Assembly: GCF_042665295.1 (NCBI RefSeq)
Contig: NZ_JBHTCO010000020.1
Location: forward strand, 1 to 64,000
Direction: 5' to 3'
DNA from: Scopulibacillus_A cellulosilyticus
GTDB taxonomy: Bacteria; Bacillota; Bacilli; Bacillales; Sporolactobacillaceae
DNA: 64,000 bases
Shown: in pieces, positions 49,608 to 58,863 of the stretch
Position numbering within the stretch: position 1 is the first letter of the stretch
Layout of the letters: every line of letters starts with the position of its first letter
Notes under the pieces: generated by a model
What the model was told of the DNA's origin: nothing
Database searches by the model: none
The model's input: only the letters and a program-made list of their open reading frames with translations
Made by a program: the position numbers and the translations under genes

Positions 49608-51992
49608 TTAGTTTCTAAGCGGTTTTCCTTTCAAAAGCATATGCTGCATACGCTGCTGGGTCTTTGCTTCACCAATAAGACTTAAGAATGCTTCGCGTTC
49701 AAGATCAAGCAAGTATTGTTCATCAACCTCTGTACCTTGCGGCAGCGTACCCCCTGAAAGAACTTTAGCCAGTTTTTCAGCAATTTTCATGTCATGTTCG
49801 GAAACATAACCCGACATTGCCATCGTCTTTGCCCCCATCAGCATAGCGGCATAGCCTGCTTCCCCTGATACAGGAATTTTCTTTTTAACCGGCGGTTGAT
49901 AACCGCTTTCATAAAGCTGGATGGCATATTGCTTGGCATCATGCAATAGATGATCATTATTGATACTGATACGATCCGAACGGCGAATATAGCCATTTTG
50001 GACAGCTTCATTTGCAGACGTTGAAACTTTTGCTGTGGAAATTAATTCAAACACACGGTTTGAAACCGCCGTTAAATCAACAGGCACGCCTTTCGGCAAT
50101 TGTTCAAGATGCCTAATATACAGCTCTTTGTTGCCGCCGCCGCCGGGAATAAGACCGACACCCACTTCAACAAGTCCCATATAAGTTTCTATTGAAGCTT
50201 GCTGCGCATTTGCATGCAAGCAAACTTCAGCGCCGCCGCCAAGTGCCATGTTAAAAGGCGCGGCCACAATTGGTTTATTTGCATACTTCATAAGCATCAT
50301 TGTTTGTTGAAACTTTTTAGCAACGAGTTCAAGTTCAAAGTAATCGTCATCTTGAGCCGCCATTAACATAAATGCAATATTGGCGCCAACACAGAAGTTG
50401 CTGCTCCCGTTCCCGATGACAAGACCTTTATAATTCTTTTCTACCTCTTCTACAGATTTACGGATCATATCTAAAATATCTAATCCTATTGCATTATTTG
50501 GTGAATGGAACTCCAAACAGGCAACATCATCGCCAATATCTATTAAACTTGCACCAGAATTTTTCTTAATGACCCGGTCACGCTCTTTTAATAAATTCAA
50601 ATGAATCTCTTTTGAAGAATAAGGAATCGGGATATACTTGCCATCATGATAATAGGCAGGTGTACCATTTTCATTCTTGTAGAAGGAAGTAAAACCTTTC
50701 GAAAGCATCAATTCTACCCAGTCAGGAACGGCATCTCCTTCTTTCCAAATCCTTTCTATCGATTCTTCAAGTCCAATAGCATCCCATGTTTCAAATGGAC
50801 CGTATTTCCAACCGAATCCCCATTTCATGGCTAAGTCAATGTCATAGATGTTATCAGCGATTTCATAAGCTTTTTCAGCTGAATATAACAGCATTTGTTT
50901 CAGCGTGGTCCAAAGAATGTCTCCGGCCCGGTCATCCGCAAATGCAAGCGCTTTAATTTTTTCTTTTGTTGATTTAAGCTGTTTGGCTTTATCTATTGAC
51001 GGTGCTTTTAACTTCTCACGGGGCTCATAATCCATCGTTTCCGGATTCAGCTGGAAGATGTCTTTGCCTTGTTTAAGGTAAAAGCCTTGTCCTGCTTTGC
51101 TTCCGATCCATCCCCGCTCAAGCATAGCATTAACAAAGTCAGGTATATCAAAGGCCTGTTTCTCATTTTCGCCGTCAACATGCTTTTGAACGTTCTTTGC
51201 CACATCGACGAAAATATCAAGACCAACGACATCTAACGTCCGGAATGTTGCACTTTTAGCCCTGCCTATAATCGGTCCTGTAACAGAATCAATTTCTCCG
51301 ATGCTGTAACCTTTATCCAGCATGGCTTTTAATGTTATCTGGGTGCCATAAGTGCCGATACGGTTCGCTATGAAGTTCGGTGTATCTTTAGCTGTCACAA
51401 CACCTTTGCCAAGCTTATCTTCACCAAACTTTTTCATAAAATCAGTGACTTTTTGATCTGTATCTTTTGTTGGAATGATCTCAAGAAGTTTCAAGTAACG
51501 CGGAGGATTGAAAAAATGTGTACCCAGGAAATGCTGTTTAAAGTCATCTGAACAATCTTCTGCCATTGCCCGGATAGAAATACCTGATGTATTTGAGCTG
51601 ACGATTGTTCCTTGTCTTCGATAGCGGTCAACTTGTTCAAACACTTGCTTTTTGATATCTAGATTTTCTACAACAACTTCAATAATCCAGTCTGCTTCTG
51701 CTAACTTTTCCATATCGTCAGCCATATTTCCCGGAGTAATTAATTGAATATTATCTTTTACTGTTAACGGGGACGGCTTTTGTTTTAACAGCCTTTTGAT
51801 CCCTTGTGTACTCATTCGGTTTCTGACGGCTTTATCATTAAGTGTTAGGCCCTTTTTCTTTTCTTGATCGGTTAAATCTTTGGGAACAATATCTAACAGT
51901 AAAGTTTGTATACCAACATTAGCCAGATGAGCTGCAATGGAAGCTCCCATTGTACCAGATCCCAAAACAGCGGCTTTCTGAATTTTGTACAT
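49608..51992 (-). CDS. fadN: 3-Hydroxyacyl-CoA dehydrogenase/enoyl-CoA hydratase FadN
   Basis: About 794 residues in two halves. N-terminal NAD-linked dehydrogenase: AAVLGSGTMGASIAAHLANVG at 6-26, catalytic HFFNPPRYLKLLEIIP near 140. C-terminal crotonase-type hydratase from about 470: GLVIGNGSSNFCVGANIAF and GGGAEVCLHANAQ...GLIPGGGGNKELY. It does the second and third beta-oxidation steps. ATG 51992 with AAAGGAGG upstream. First gene of the operon, with the FadR box 26-43 bp upstream of the start. Confidence 0.95.
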   Translation of the reverse strand: MYKIQKAAVLGSGTMGASIAAHLANVGIQTLLLDIVPKDLTDQEKKKGLTLNDKAVRNRMSTQGIKRLLKQKPSPLTVKDNIQLITPGNMADDMEKLAEADWIIEVVVENLDIKKQVFEQVDRYRRQGTIVSSNTSGISIRAMAEDCSDDFKQHFLGTHFFNPPRYLKLLEIIPTKDTDQKVTDFMKKFGEDKLGKGVVTAKDTPNFIANRIGTYGTQITLKAMLDKGYSIGEIDSVTGPIIGRAKSATFRTLDVVGLDIFVDVAKNVQKHVDGENEKQAFDIPDFVNAMLERGWIGSKAGQGFYLKQGKDIFQLNPETMDYEPREKLKAPSIDKAKQLKSTKEKIKALAFADDRAGDILWTTLKQMLLYSAEKAYEIADNIYDIDLAMKWGFGWKYGPFETWDAIGLEESIERIWKEGDAVPDWVELMLSKGFTSFYKNENGTPAYYHDGKYIPIPYSSKEIHLNLLKERDRVIKKNSGASLIDIGDDVACLEFHSPNNAIGLDILDMIRKSVEEVEKNYKGLVIGNGSSNFCVGANIAFMLMAAQDDDYFELELVAKKFQQTMMLMKYANKPIVAAPFNMALGGGAEVCLHANAQQASIETYMGLVEVGVGLIPGGGGNKELYIRHLEQLPKGVPVDLTAVSNRVFELISTAKVSTSANEAVQNGYIRRSDRISINNDHLLHDAKQYAIQLYESGYQPPVKKKIPVSGEAGYAAMLMGAKTMAMSGYVSEHDMKIAEKLAKVLSGGTLPQGTEVDEQYLLDLEREAFLSLIGEAKTQQRMQHMLLKGKPLRN

Positions 51993-52017
51993 GTATGTAA
52001 CCTCCTTTTGCACATTT

Positions 52018-52035
52018 TGAATGAATACTCATTCA
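52018..52035. promoter_or_regulatory. FadR operator upstream of fadN
   Basis: TGAATGAATACTCATTCA fits the B. subtilis FadR consensus TGAATGAMTANTCATTCA at every position. FadR (YsiA) releases it when bound by long-chain acyl-CoA. Confidence 0.93.
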
Positions 52036-52166
52036 TTTTATTAGTAAAATTATCCGCCTATATTAAATATAAAACATTTATAAAAAATTCTCAATATTAT
52101 TTTAAAAAACGATAACGTGTAAATTTAAAACTGTTGGTGACATTAAGAAATAAGGAGGTATGATGC

Positions 52167-52451
52167 ATGAATCAACAGCAGCAACAACAGCAGCAAAATC
52201 AAAATGTCATGGCGCAGCCGCCATTTGTCATCAGTACAAAGGATCATCTCTACTTACAGGATATGCTGTCTTGGAATTTAAATGTAATTAAAAAGTTTAA
52301 TTTCTTTGCCGGGCAATGCCAAGATAGTGAAGTTAAGCAAGCGATCAATCAAGCTTGCCAAATGCATCAAAATCATTATCGAACCCTTTTAAATCACATT
52401 CAGCAGCATATTCAAAATAATACGAATCCAAGTACTGGAGGGATGCAATAA
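52167..52451 (+). CDS. Small Gln-rich spore coat-type protein
   Basis: 94 residues. Starts with a poly-Gln tract (NQQQQQQQQNQ), then a helical ferritin-like segment (STKDHLYLQDMLSWNLNVIKKFNFFAGQC...) resembling the N-terminal half of CotF-domain proteins. It likely ends up in the spore coat. GGAGG upstream. Its stop overlaps the start of the next gene (ATG within TAATG), so the two are translated together. Confidence 0.72.
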   Translation: MNQQQQQQQQNQNVMAQPPFVISTKDHLYLQDMLSWNLNVIKKFNFFAGQCQDSEVKQAINQACQMHQNHYRTLLNHIQQHIQNNTNPSTGGMQ

Positions 52452-52789
52452 TGCAGCAAAGCAATAAAATACAAAACCCTTCCACCCAAACAACAAAGAC
52501 AGCACAGATGAATGACCGTGATTTCTTAAACGATTGTCTGGCAACCGAAAAATATTTAACGACATCCTACAGCATGGCACTTCATGAAATGAGCCACCAA
52601 GCGCTTTATCAAGATGTCTCTAAGATTTTTAACGAAACAGAAGACTGCCAGCGGCAAATGTTTAACTTAATGTTTAAAAAGGGCTGGTATGGTTTAGATG
52701 CAGAACAAGCACAAACACTCCAACAAACTTACCAGCAATTTTCCCAATACGAAACAGAACAATTTCCAAATCAAGGTACCATTCAATAA
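52451..52789 (+). CDS. yusN: CotF-like spore coat protein (YusN-like)
   Basis: 112 residues with the CotF domain: MNDRDFLNDCLATEKYLTTSYSMALHEMSHQALYQDVSKIFNETEDCQRQMFNLMFKKGWY. Matches Bacillus YusN, also next to the fad genes. Predicted spore-coat component. GGAGGG lies 8-9 nt before the ATG. One base overlap with the preceding gene. No clear mother-cell promoter was identified upstream of the pair. Confidence 0.82.
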   Translation: MQQSNKIQNPSTQTTKTAQMNDRDFLNDCLATEKYLTTSYSMALHEMSHQALYQDVSKIFNETEDCQRQMFNLMFKKGWYGLDAEQAQTLQQTYQQFSQYETEQFPNQGTIQ

Positions 52790-52800
52790 TGGCTTTCAAC

Positions 52801-52834
52801 AACCGAGCGTGATTTTTGACGTTCGGTTTTTACT
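52801..52834 (+). terminator. Terminator of the coat-protein pair
   Basis: AACCGAGCGT and ACGTTCGGTT (one mismatch) with an 8-nt loop, then TTTACTATTTTT. Confidence 0.75.
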
Positions 52835-52928
52835 ATTTTTAAGGGTTGCCCTTTCCATTTGTTAATTAAAGCTAAGTACATTTTTCCCCCTCTTCATATA
52901 AGAGGGAGAATTTAATTTTTTCATTTTT

Positions 52929-54110
52929 TTACTGCTTCACTTTAGAAGGGAAAAAAACTTGATATGCTTTTGCCGGATTACTAAACCATTCAGCAACCGC
53001 ATCAGCCTTTACTTGGTCTTGTGCCCCCTGAAGCAAGAAATGAATAACATGTTCGGGCAAAGGCATAGCCATCGCATTCGTCCAGCCAGTTACTTCTTTT
53101 ACATACTGTTTCGTTCGATTCCAATAAGATTCTCCTGTTTGTGCATCCCATTCTGAATCCTTATATTCAATAAGGGTTTCGTACAATTTTTCAGCACAAT
53201 AAGAAGCTAGATTAGAACCTTGACCTGTAATAGGGTCATTAAGAAAAATGCTGTCACCGCACCCGACGACCAGCTTATTTTTAATAAAGAGATACGGCCT
53301 GCGGATAACAGGTATAAAAGCAATTTGCAAAAAGCTATTTTCATCACATAATGTAAATTCATCTTCCTTAATTCGTTTATAAATTTCCGGGAAAAATTTT
53401 TGAACTGTACTTTTCATTTTCAGTGTAAATTCTTCTTGTTTCTTTATTCCTTTAAAAACATCTAATTTATTGTTTGGTACAGCTGTAATAAACAATATTG
53501 TCACAGGGCCGCGTTCTGTTATAGCAGGTATTTCAAACATTTCTCCTAACTCAGGAAGAACCGTTACGTTAACCCCAAGGGGAGTATTAGGCTTTATACC
53601 TAAAAAATAGCCGACAATACATTTTCGTAAAGGGGTTTTAAAAGGTGAAAGATCCTCTTCAATTGGAAATGGCAAAAGAGGGCCTGTTTTTCCTGTGCAA
53701 TCAATGACTAAATCAAAGTTATCAATCAGTGCTTCTATATTTTCTTTGATCACTTTCTCAAAACGGAAAGAGACACCTTTACTTGTAAGGTCTTCTATGT
53801 AATGTGAATAAGACAAGCGTTGATCAATCGATAATGCCGGTTCTTTTAACATACCTGTAAAAAGCTTTTTATCTCCAATAGTCACATGAATGCTTTCGAT
53901 AAGCTTTTGTTCCTTCCATTCCGGCATTCCAAAGCGCTTTTCACGGTTTCTTGTCGGTCCAAAGTGAACTTGTGTAGACATAATTCTTCCTTGTCTGATC
54001 TGATCTGGTGAGCGGCGCTCAATAACCGTAACATCAAAATTTTCCTTAAGTGCATAAGCCAGCTGCAACCCCGCTGTGCCGCTGCCAATTATACAAATAC
54101 TTTTCTTCAA
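52929..54110 (-). CDS. StyA-like FAD-dependent monooxygenase
   Basis: About 393 residues. FAD-binding IIGSGTAGLQLAYAL at 5-19, a StyA-type VHFGPTRNREKRFG segment near 50, DLVIDCTGKTGPLLPF near 135, and the second FAD motif VVGCGDSIFLNDPITGQGSNLAS near 280. These are the landmarks of styrene/indole monooxygenase oxygenase subunits, which need reduced FAD from a StyB partner. No flavin reductase gene is nearby. TTG at 54110 is preferred (AAAGGGTG, 6 nt). Natural substrate unknown. Confidence 0.78.
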   Translation of the reverse strand: MKKSICIIGSGTAGLQLAYALKENFDVTVIERRSPDQIRQGRIMSTQVHFGPTRNREKRFGMPEWKEQKLIESIHVTIGDKKLFTGMLKEPALSIDQRLSYSHYIEDLTSKGVSFRFEKVIKENIEALIDNFDLVIDCTGKTGPLLPFPIEEDLSPFKTPLRKCIVGYFLGIKPNTPLGVNVTVLPELGEMFEIPAITERGPVTILFITAVPNNKLDVFKGIKKQEEFTLKMKSTVQKFFPEIYKRIKEDEFTLCDENSFLQIAFIPVIRRPYLFIKNKLVVGCGDSIFLNDPITGQGSNLASYCAEKLYETLIEYKDSEWDAQTGESYWNRTKQYVKEVTGWTNAMAMPLPEHVIHFLLQGAQDQVKADAVAEWFSNPAKAYQVFFPSKVKQ

Positions 54111-54240
54111 GAAATTCACCCTTTTTCATTATGGATAATTAGAAATATTCCGTTAAATATTAGCATTAAAAATAGTGAACATATATAGTTCTATTGGTTT
54201 AATTTTTTTAAAGGAAATTTAATAAGGGCAAAAAATTAAA

Positions 54241-54263
54241 AAACCGGCGTTATGCCGGTTTTT
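54241..54263 (-). terminator. Terminator of the DUF1657 gene
   Basis: AAACCGGC and GCCGGTTT with a 5-nt loop immediately after the stop codon on the minus strand; A run at the far side gives the T tract. Confidence 0.85.
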
Positions 54264-54267
54264 AAAA

Positions 54268-54471
54268 TTATTGGTTATATTGAGGTTCTTCTTGTTGAAT
54301 TTCTTGAAGACGCGGTTCAAGTTGATCACAAATCATTTTAGTTTGCTGAGCGGCGTTTTGGTAAAGTTGTTTAGCTTGTTGATTGTCAGTTCCTAAAGCA
54401 AATGTTTCTAAGCTTGCATGGGCACTTTTTAAGCTCGCAATCGTTTGTTTAACCTGGTTAACTACAGTCAT
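54268..54471 (-). CDS. DUF1657 protein
   Basis: 67 residues, helical: VKQTIASLKSAHASLETFALG...AKQLYQNAAQQTKMICDQLEPRLQEIQ. This is the DUF1657 pattern, found in spore formers, often beside spoVA-type genes and DUF421 membrane genes; here it stands alone. Function is unknown. AAAGGAGGACAC precedes the ATG. A perfect 18-bp palindrome lies 50-67 bp upstream. Confidence 0.82.
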   Translation of the reverse strand: MTVVNQVKQTIASLKSAHASLETFALGTDNQQAKQLYQNAAQQTKMICDQLEPRLQEIQQEEPQYNQ

Positions 54472-54520
54472 TATTTGTGTCCTCCTTTTATTTATAACCG
54501 AAAAAAATAGTTCATTTTAT

Positions 54521-54538
54521 TCAAGAAAGCTTTCTTGA
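54521..54538. promoter_or_regulatory. Perfect 18-bp palindrome upstream of the DUF1657 gene
   Basis: TCAAGAAAGCTTTCTTGA. It could be a repressor site or a small hairpin. There is no T run and no match to an operator I know. Confidence 0.3.
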
Positions 54539-54720
54539 TCAATCGGTGAACCACCCGACTGTTTTAGAATATGTCATTTACTCCTTGTTATTCGGACCTT
54601 TCGATTACTTTTATTGGAAGGGAATATTAGCAGCCAAAGCGTGTAATTTAAGGTTTTTATGATAAAAATACAGTATATTCACTATACCGCAGCCAATTTG
54701 ATTCTTAATGTATAAAATAA

Positions 54721-54753
54721 ACACGGCTCTTACAAAAATCGTAAAAGCCGTGT
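54721..54753 (-). terminator. Terminator of the penicillin-binding-protein operon
   Basis: ACACGGCT..TAC pairs with GTA..AGCCGTGT around AAAAATC, just past the stop codon. Confidence 0.8.
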
Positions 54754-54761
54754 TCAGTCAC

Positions 54762-57653
54762 TTATTTGTCCGATTCCGACAAAGCAGCTCCAAAACGATC
54801 TACCAGTTTGTTGAGCGATTCCTGACTATACCCTTCTGTTAAAATAGAATAAGCTAAAAGATCGCCATTTTTCGCCTGAACATATCCTGATAAAGCCCGT
54901 TGCTGCGGCATAAATCCGGTAATTCCCCGCAAATGATGTTCGGCATCCGTCCCTTGCATACGATGAGAAAGTATGCCTTTCTCTCCGGCAACTGGGAGAG
55001 ATTGATAGAAGCTTTTAAACGCTGATTCATGTGTTTCAGCTGCAAGAAAGGTCACCAGTTGTTCGGCTGAAAACTGATTGTATCCTGTCAACCCTGATCC
55101 ATCCATCATATCGAATGGTGATGTTACATTAAGCCCTTCTAAATTTTCGTGAACCGTATCAATACCATCTTCAAAAGTTCCGTTGTTCTTTTTCTCGAGT
55201 CCTAATGTTTTTAAAATCATTTCCGCATAAAAGTTATCATTATAATGGTTCATATAACTGATAATATCAGACAACGGCGGAGAATAATACTTCTTAACGA
55301 GCTTAGCATCATTAGGTGTTTTATCAGATAAAATTTTACTGTTTGAATAGAGGCGGACGCCTTGTTCTTTTAATTGGTTACGCAAAAGATATCCGGTATA
55401 AAGATAGGGTTTTTCTACAGTTGTACTCGTATGCCCATTTCTATAATTAACCGGAAGGCTCCCTGTTATATGAATCGTATTTTTACCGCGTTCCCGTTCA
55501 ATTTTTAGTGTGTTTTTAGAGTTTTGCGCACCGGTGACTGCCTTATTAACAACGTGGACGTATTCAGTTTTTGGCATTTGCTTTAACCGTATCGGTTTAC
55601 CCGGCTTCTCCCCGGGACGATAGTCGAATCGTAATGTTCCTTGATTAACCGACAGAGCCGATATTTGCGGCTCGAAAGGCTTGCTTTCATTATCCCACGT
55701 CCATCCCGGGGCATAACAATCGTCTGGAAAAGCGCTTGAATCAACTAGAATATTCCCTTTTACACCGCGAATACCGGATTCTTTAATATCTGATGCCATT
55801 TGCGCTAATGTCGGTCCTTTTAGTAAGTGCCCTGAACCCTTATCAGCTAAAGTCGGGTCACCGTATCCTTTAATAATAAGGTCACCGTCTAATACACCAT
55901 TGTGAATCTTTCCGTTTTGGTATACTTCCGTACGAAAATGATAATCCGCTCCAAGCTCATTTAAGGCGGCACCTGTTGTAAACAGTTTTGTATCTGACCC
56001 GGGTGTCAAAAGCTTTTGAGCGTTATGTTCATATAATACTTTATTGCCGCCTGTCGAGTAGACCATTGCGCCTTTGATAACCCTGCTGTACTTTTTGTCA
56101 TTTAGAATAGGATCAAGCTTGCTTGATAAAGGATATTTCTTTTGATCAGGTATTGGCCCCGGATCCTGTATATCAGGGTACTTTGCCAAAGTTACCGCAA
56201 TCTTATCCTGTAAATCCTGGGCATATTTACTCTTGTATACGCCATTCATCATGATAGAAAATGCAAGTCTTTCCCCGCTTTTACTTTTCACAAAACCGAC
56301 CAATGAATTAACACCGTTCATACTCCCTGTCTTAGCTTTGACGTTCTTTTCAGCCGGTGTATCTTTCATACGCTTTTTCAATGTCCCATCCACGCCTGCT
56401 ACAGGAAGAAATGAGATAAAGCGTTTACGGTTAGAACTTTGATCAACAGCTCTTAACAGTTGAATAAAATGATGCGGGGATATGACATTTAATCGGGACA
56501 AACCTGAACCGTCCTTTTGTACAAATCCGTTGTCGACACCTAACTTATCATGGACATATTTTCTAATTACGGTCAGTCCGGCCTTCGTGCTTCCATCTTT
56601 CCGAACGCTTGCGCCTAGCTGTTTCGTCAGCATTTCGGCAATAAAATTATCGCTGTCTTTATCTTGTTTTTTTAAAATTTTATCTAAATCAGGAGAATAA
56701 ACTTTGGCAATGAGTTTTGCGTGTTTATCTATCTTTCTTGTTCTAATCTGCGGCTCTTGATTAAACGAAACACCCTGATGTTTAAGGTGATCGTAAAACA
56801 CTCGGCCGGTAAAACGCGCAGGGTCCTCAATAGAAATTTCTTCTTTGTAATAATGATGATCTTTGTGTTCATCATCCTTGTAATCTTTCCCAATCGTTCC
56901 TTTTATAACAATTTCATTTTTTAACCGCGTACGGGTTATCGTCAAGTCTTCTTCCTTACCTTCAACTGTTTTGGCATGATTTATGACTTGAACGTATTCG
57001 GGTGATGGATTAACTGAAACTTTCGGTTTATCCCCCGGTTGTGACGGTGCTGCTTTAACATCTACTGTGCTTTCATTTACGGACAGCGCCCCGATTGGTG
57101 CAGCATAATCATATGGTTCATCATCCCACATCCATTTTGCACCAAGACGCTTATTATCAAAATAGCTGTCATCAACAATAACTTGTCCGTCAACGCGGCG
57201 TACACCTTTTTTTGCAAGGGATTTAGCCAATTCTTCTAACTTTTTCACGGTCAAAACCGGATCCCCATAGCCTTTCAGTTCAATATCTCCATGCAGTACA
57301 CCGTTTGATTTCAGCTTTCCATTAATATAAACCTTTGTAGGAAACCTTTTATTCTTCGGCCATAAGCCGCTTGCCGTTGCTGTAACTAATAATTTCAAAA
57401 CGGAAGCCGGAACAAAAGTTTTATTTTCCTGATATGAGGCCAGCGTTTTTTTTCGATCCAAAGAATAAATATCGTAGCCGACGATCATACCTTTGGCATA
57501 GGGTTCGGAATTCAGTTCATCAACATAGTGCCGCAACGTATCCGCCAAAATTTTATCGGAATCCTGATGACCATAAGCTAAAGCGGGTGTTGCGGTACCC
57601 GCAATTAACAGGATGGCAAGAAATAAATATAAGGCTTTAAAAGGTGAAAAAAT
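54762..57653 (-). CDS. Double-length PBP4-type D-Ala-D-Ala carboxypeptidase, tandem S13 domains
   Basis: About 963 residues, twice the usual 470-490 of DacB/DacC. It holds two S13 peptidase units in tandem. Unit 1 has S84-V-L-K87 (PASVLKLL), SDN (DKDSDNFIAEM) and KTG (AKTGSMNG), so it should be active on cell-wall pentapeptides. Unit 2 keeps SxxK (GSDTKLFTTG) but has NDN for SxN (YNDNFYAEM) and ITG for KTG (RGITGFM), so activity is doubtful. No ATG/GTG/TTG lies upstream of a signal peptide (SPFKALYLFLAILLIAG...PALA); an ATT at 57653 after AAAGGGG would include it. A TTG at 57548 would remove it. Confidence 0.82.
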   Translation of the reverse strand: MFSPFKALYLFLAILLIAGTATPALAYGHQDSDKILADTLRHYVDELNSEPYAKGMIVGYDIYSLDRKKTLASYQENKTFVPASVLKLLVTATASGLWPKNKRFPTKVYINGKLKSNGVLHGDIELKGYGDPVLTVKKLEELAKSLAKKGVRRVDGQVIVDDSYFDNKRLGAKWMWDDEPYDYAAPIGALSVNESTVDVKAAPSQPGDKPKVSVNPSPEYVQVINHAKTVEGKEEDLTITRTRLKNEIVIKGTIGKDYKDDEHKDHHYYKEEISIEDPARFTGRVFYDHLKHQGVSFNQEPQIRTRKIDKHAKLIAKVYSPDLDKILKKQDKDSDNFIAEMLTKQLGASVRKDGSTKAGLTVIRKYVHDKLGVDNGFVQKDGSGLSRLNVISPHHFIQLLRAVDQSSNRKRFISFLPVAGVDGTLKKRMKDTPAEKNVKAKTGSMNGVNSLVGFVKSKSGERLAFSIMMNGVYKSKYAQDLQDKIAVTLAKYPDIQDPGPIPDQKKYPLSSKLDPILNDKKYSRVIKGAMVYSTGGNKVLYEHNAQKLLTPGSDTKLFTTGAALNELGADYHFRTEVYQNGKIHNGVLDGDLIIKGYGDPTLADKGSGHLLKGPTLAQMASDIKESGIRGVKGNILVDSSAFPDDCYAPGWTWDNESKPFEPQISALSVNQGTLRFDYRPGEKPGKPIRLKQMPKTEYVHVVNKAVTGAQNSKNTLKIERERGKNTIHITGSLPVNYRNGHTSTTVEKPYLYTGYLLRNQLKEQGVRLYSNSKILSDKTPNDAKLVKKYYSPPLSDIISYMNHYNDNFYAEMILKTLGLEKKNNGTFEDGIDTVHENLEGLNVTSPFDMMDGSGLTGYNQFSAEQLVTFLAAETHESAFKSFYQSLPVAGEKGILSHRMQGTDAEHHLRGITGFMPQQRALSGYVQAKNGDLLAYSILTEGYSQESLNKLVDRFGAALSESDK

Positions 57654-57657
57654 GATA

Positions 57658-58845
57658 TTAAACCCCTTTCATTCTTATCTTCCTTACATCATTTTTGGAA
57701 GGCTTTTTCAATCGGGAAGCAAAAAATAATACAGTCTCCCAAATAAACAAAACAATCATAACTAATCCAAATACTATGATGATATGATTAAAGAAATGCC
57801 TCCAAACTATTGAAATCCCTTTCTTTGGCAAGTGAATCGAAAAAGCTAAAAACATGCTAAAGGTAAAATTCCTTGCCCACTGCGAAACATCATAAACAAA
57901 GATAGCTTCCCGCACACCGAATGTTTTAATTCTTAACACGGCTCGAAAAGTTTCAATGCTCTCAATAATTATGATAAAAATAAAAGCAAGTAACCAAACA
58001 AAGTAAAGAAGCGAAGCCGGTACAGCATGAGACAGCGTACTTGCAAGTCCAGTAATAGATAAAGCACCGTGTATAATGCAATTCGTATTTTTCCAATCAC
58101 TGACTAAATGCCAATTTAACCGAACATATTGCCTGATAATTAATATAAGACCAATAAGGTAAAAGCAAACCCCGAGCAAAATTAATAATTGATAGATTTC
58201 TTCAGGCATGGATTTTTTCAACAATAATGAATAATCAATAACTAACGATTGCGTGCTTACAGCCGATAACAAGACGACACCATGAACAAGTGTCTGTTTC
58301 ATTTTATATAATTGAAAATAACGAATGATACATAAGCCGGCATAAATCAGCCATAGACAAGAATTAATCATAATAATCAAAATGGCGATCATACGCCATT
58401 CCCTTAAGAAGAGAATTAATCCCATAGAACAGACAGAAGAGCCGGCGAGCCAAGTTCCCATTGCAAAACTGTTTAGGACTGACCGAAGGTGGCGTTCAAA
58501 AAATGTGCCTTTAAAAAGGGAGGCCGTATAATCGGTGATTAAAGACAGCCATAGTACAAAGATAACGATGATTAACAATTGATCCAAAAAAGCAATGTCA
58601 ATAGGCATTTCATATATCGCATCACTAACAAAAACCCCCATAGACATCACAATTGCTCCGGCAGCAGTCGCAGCGTACGTTGGTTTAAACAGACGTTTAC
58701 GAAAAATGAAAAATGCAACCCATAAAAAAACAAAAGCTGCAAAATCGGCTAACGCCTTAGGCTCAATCCAGATCATACACAAATAGGCTAATCCAAAACC
58801 AAGAACTAATAACAGACAATTCAACGAAATATGCTTAACTCTCAA
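57658..58845 (-). CDS. Polytopic membrane protein of unknown family
   Basis: 395 residues with about ten hydrophobic segments and a basic C terminus (RLKKPSKNDVRKIRMKG). No transporter signature is recognised. TTG start with AAGGA 8-9 nt upstream. Its stop lies 4 bp from the ATT proposed as start of the penicillin-binding protein, and its last codons supply that gene's SD, so the two form an operon. This suggests an envelope or cell-wall function, by association only. Confidence 0.65.
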   Translation of the reverse strand: MRVKHISLNCLLLVLGFGLAYLCMIWIEPKALADFAAFVFLWVAFFIFRKRLFKPTYAATAAGAIVMSMGVFVSDAIYEMPIDIAFLDQLLIIVIFVLWLSLITDYTASLFKGTFFERHLRSVLNSFAMGTWLAGSSVCSMGLILFLREWRMIAILIIMINSCLWLIYAGLCIIRYFQLYKMKQTLVHGVVLLSAVSTQSLVIDYSLLLKKSMPEEIYQLLILLGVCFYLIGLILIIRQYVRLNWHLVSDWKNTNCIIHGALSITGLASTLSHAVPASLLYFVWLLAFIFIIIIESIETFRAVLRIKTFGVREAIFVYDVSQWARNFTFSMFLAFSIHLPKKGISIVWRHFFNHIIIVFGLVMIVLFIWETVLFFASRLKKPSKNDVRKIRMKGV

Positions 58846-58863
58846 TTTATTCTTCCTTATAAC

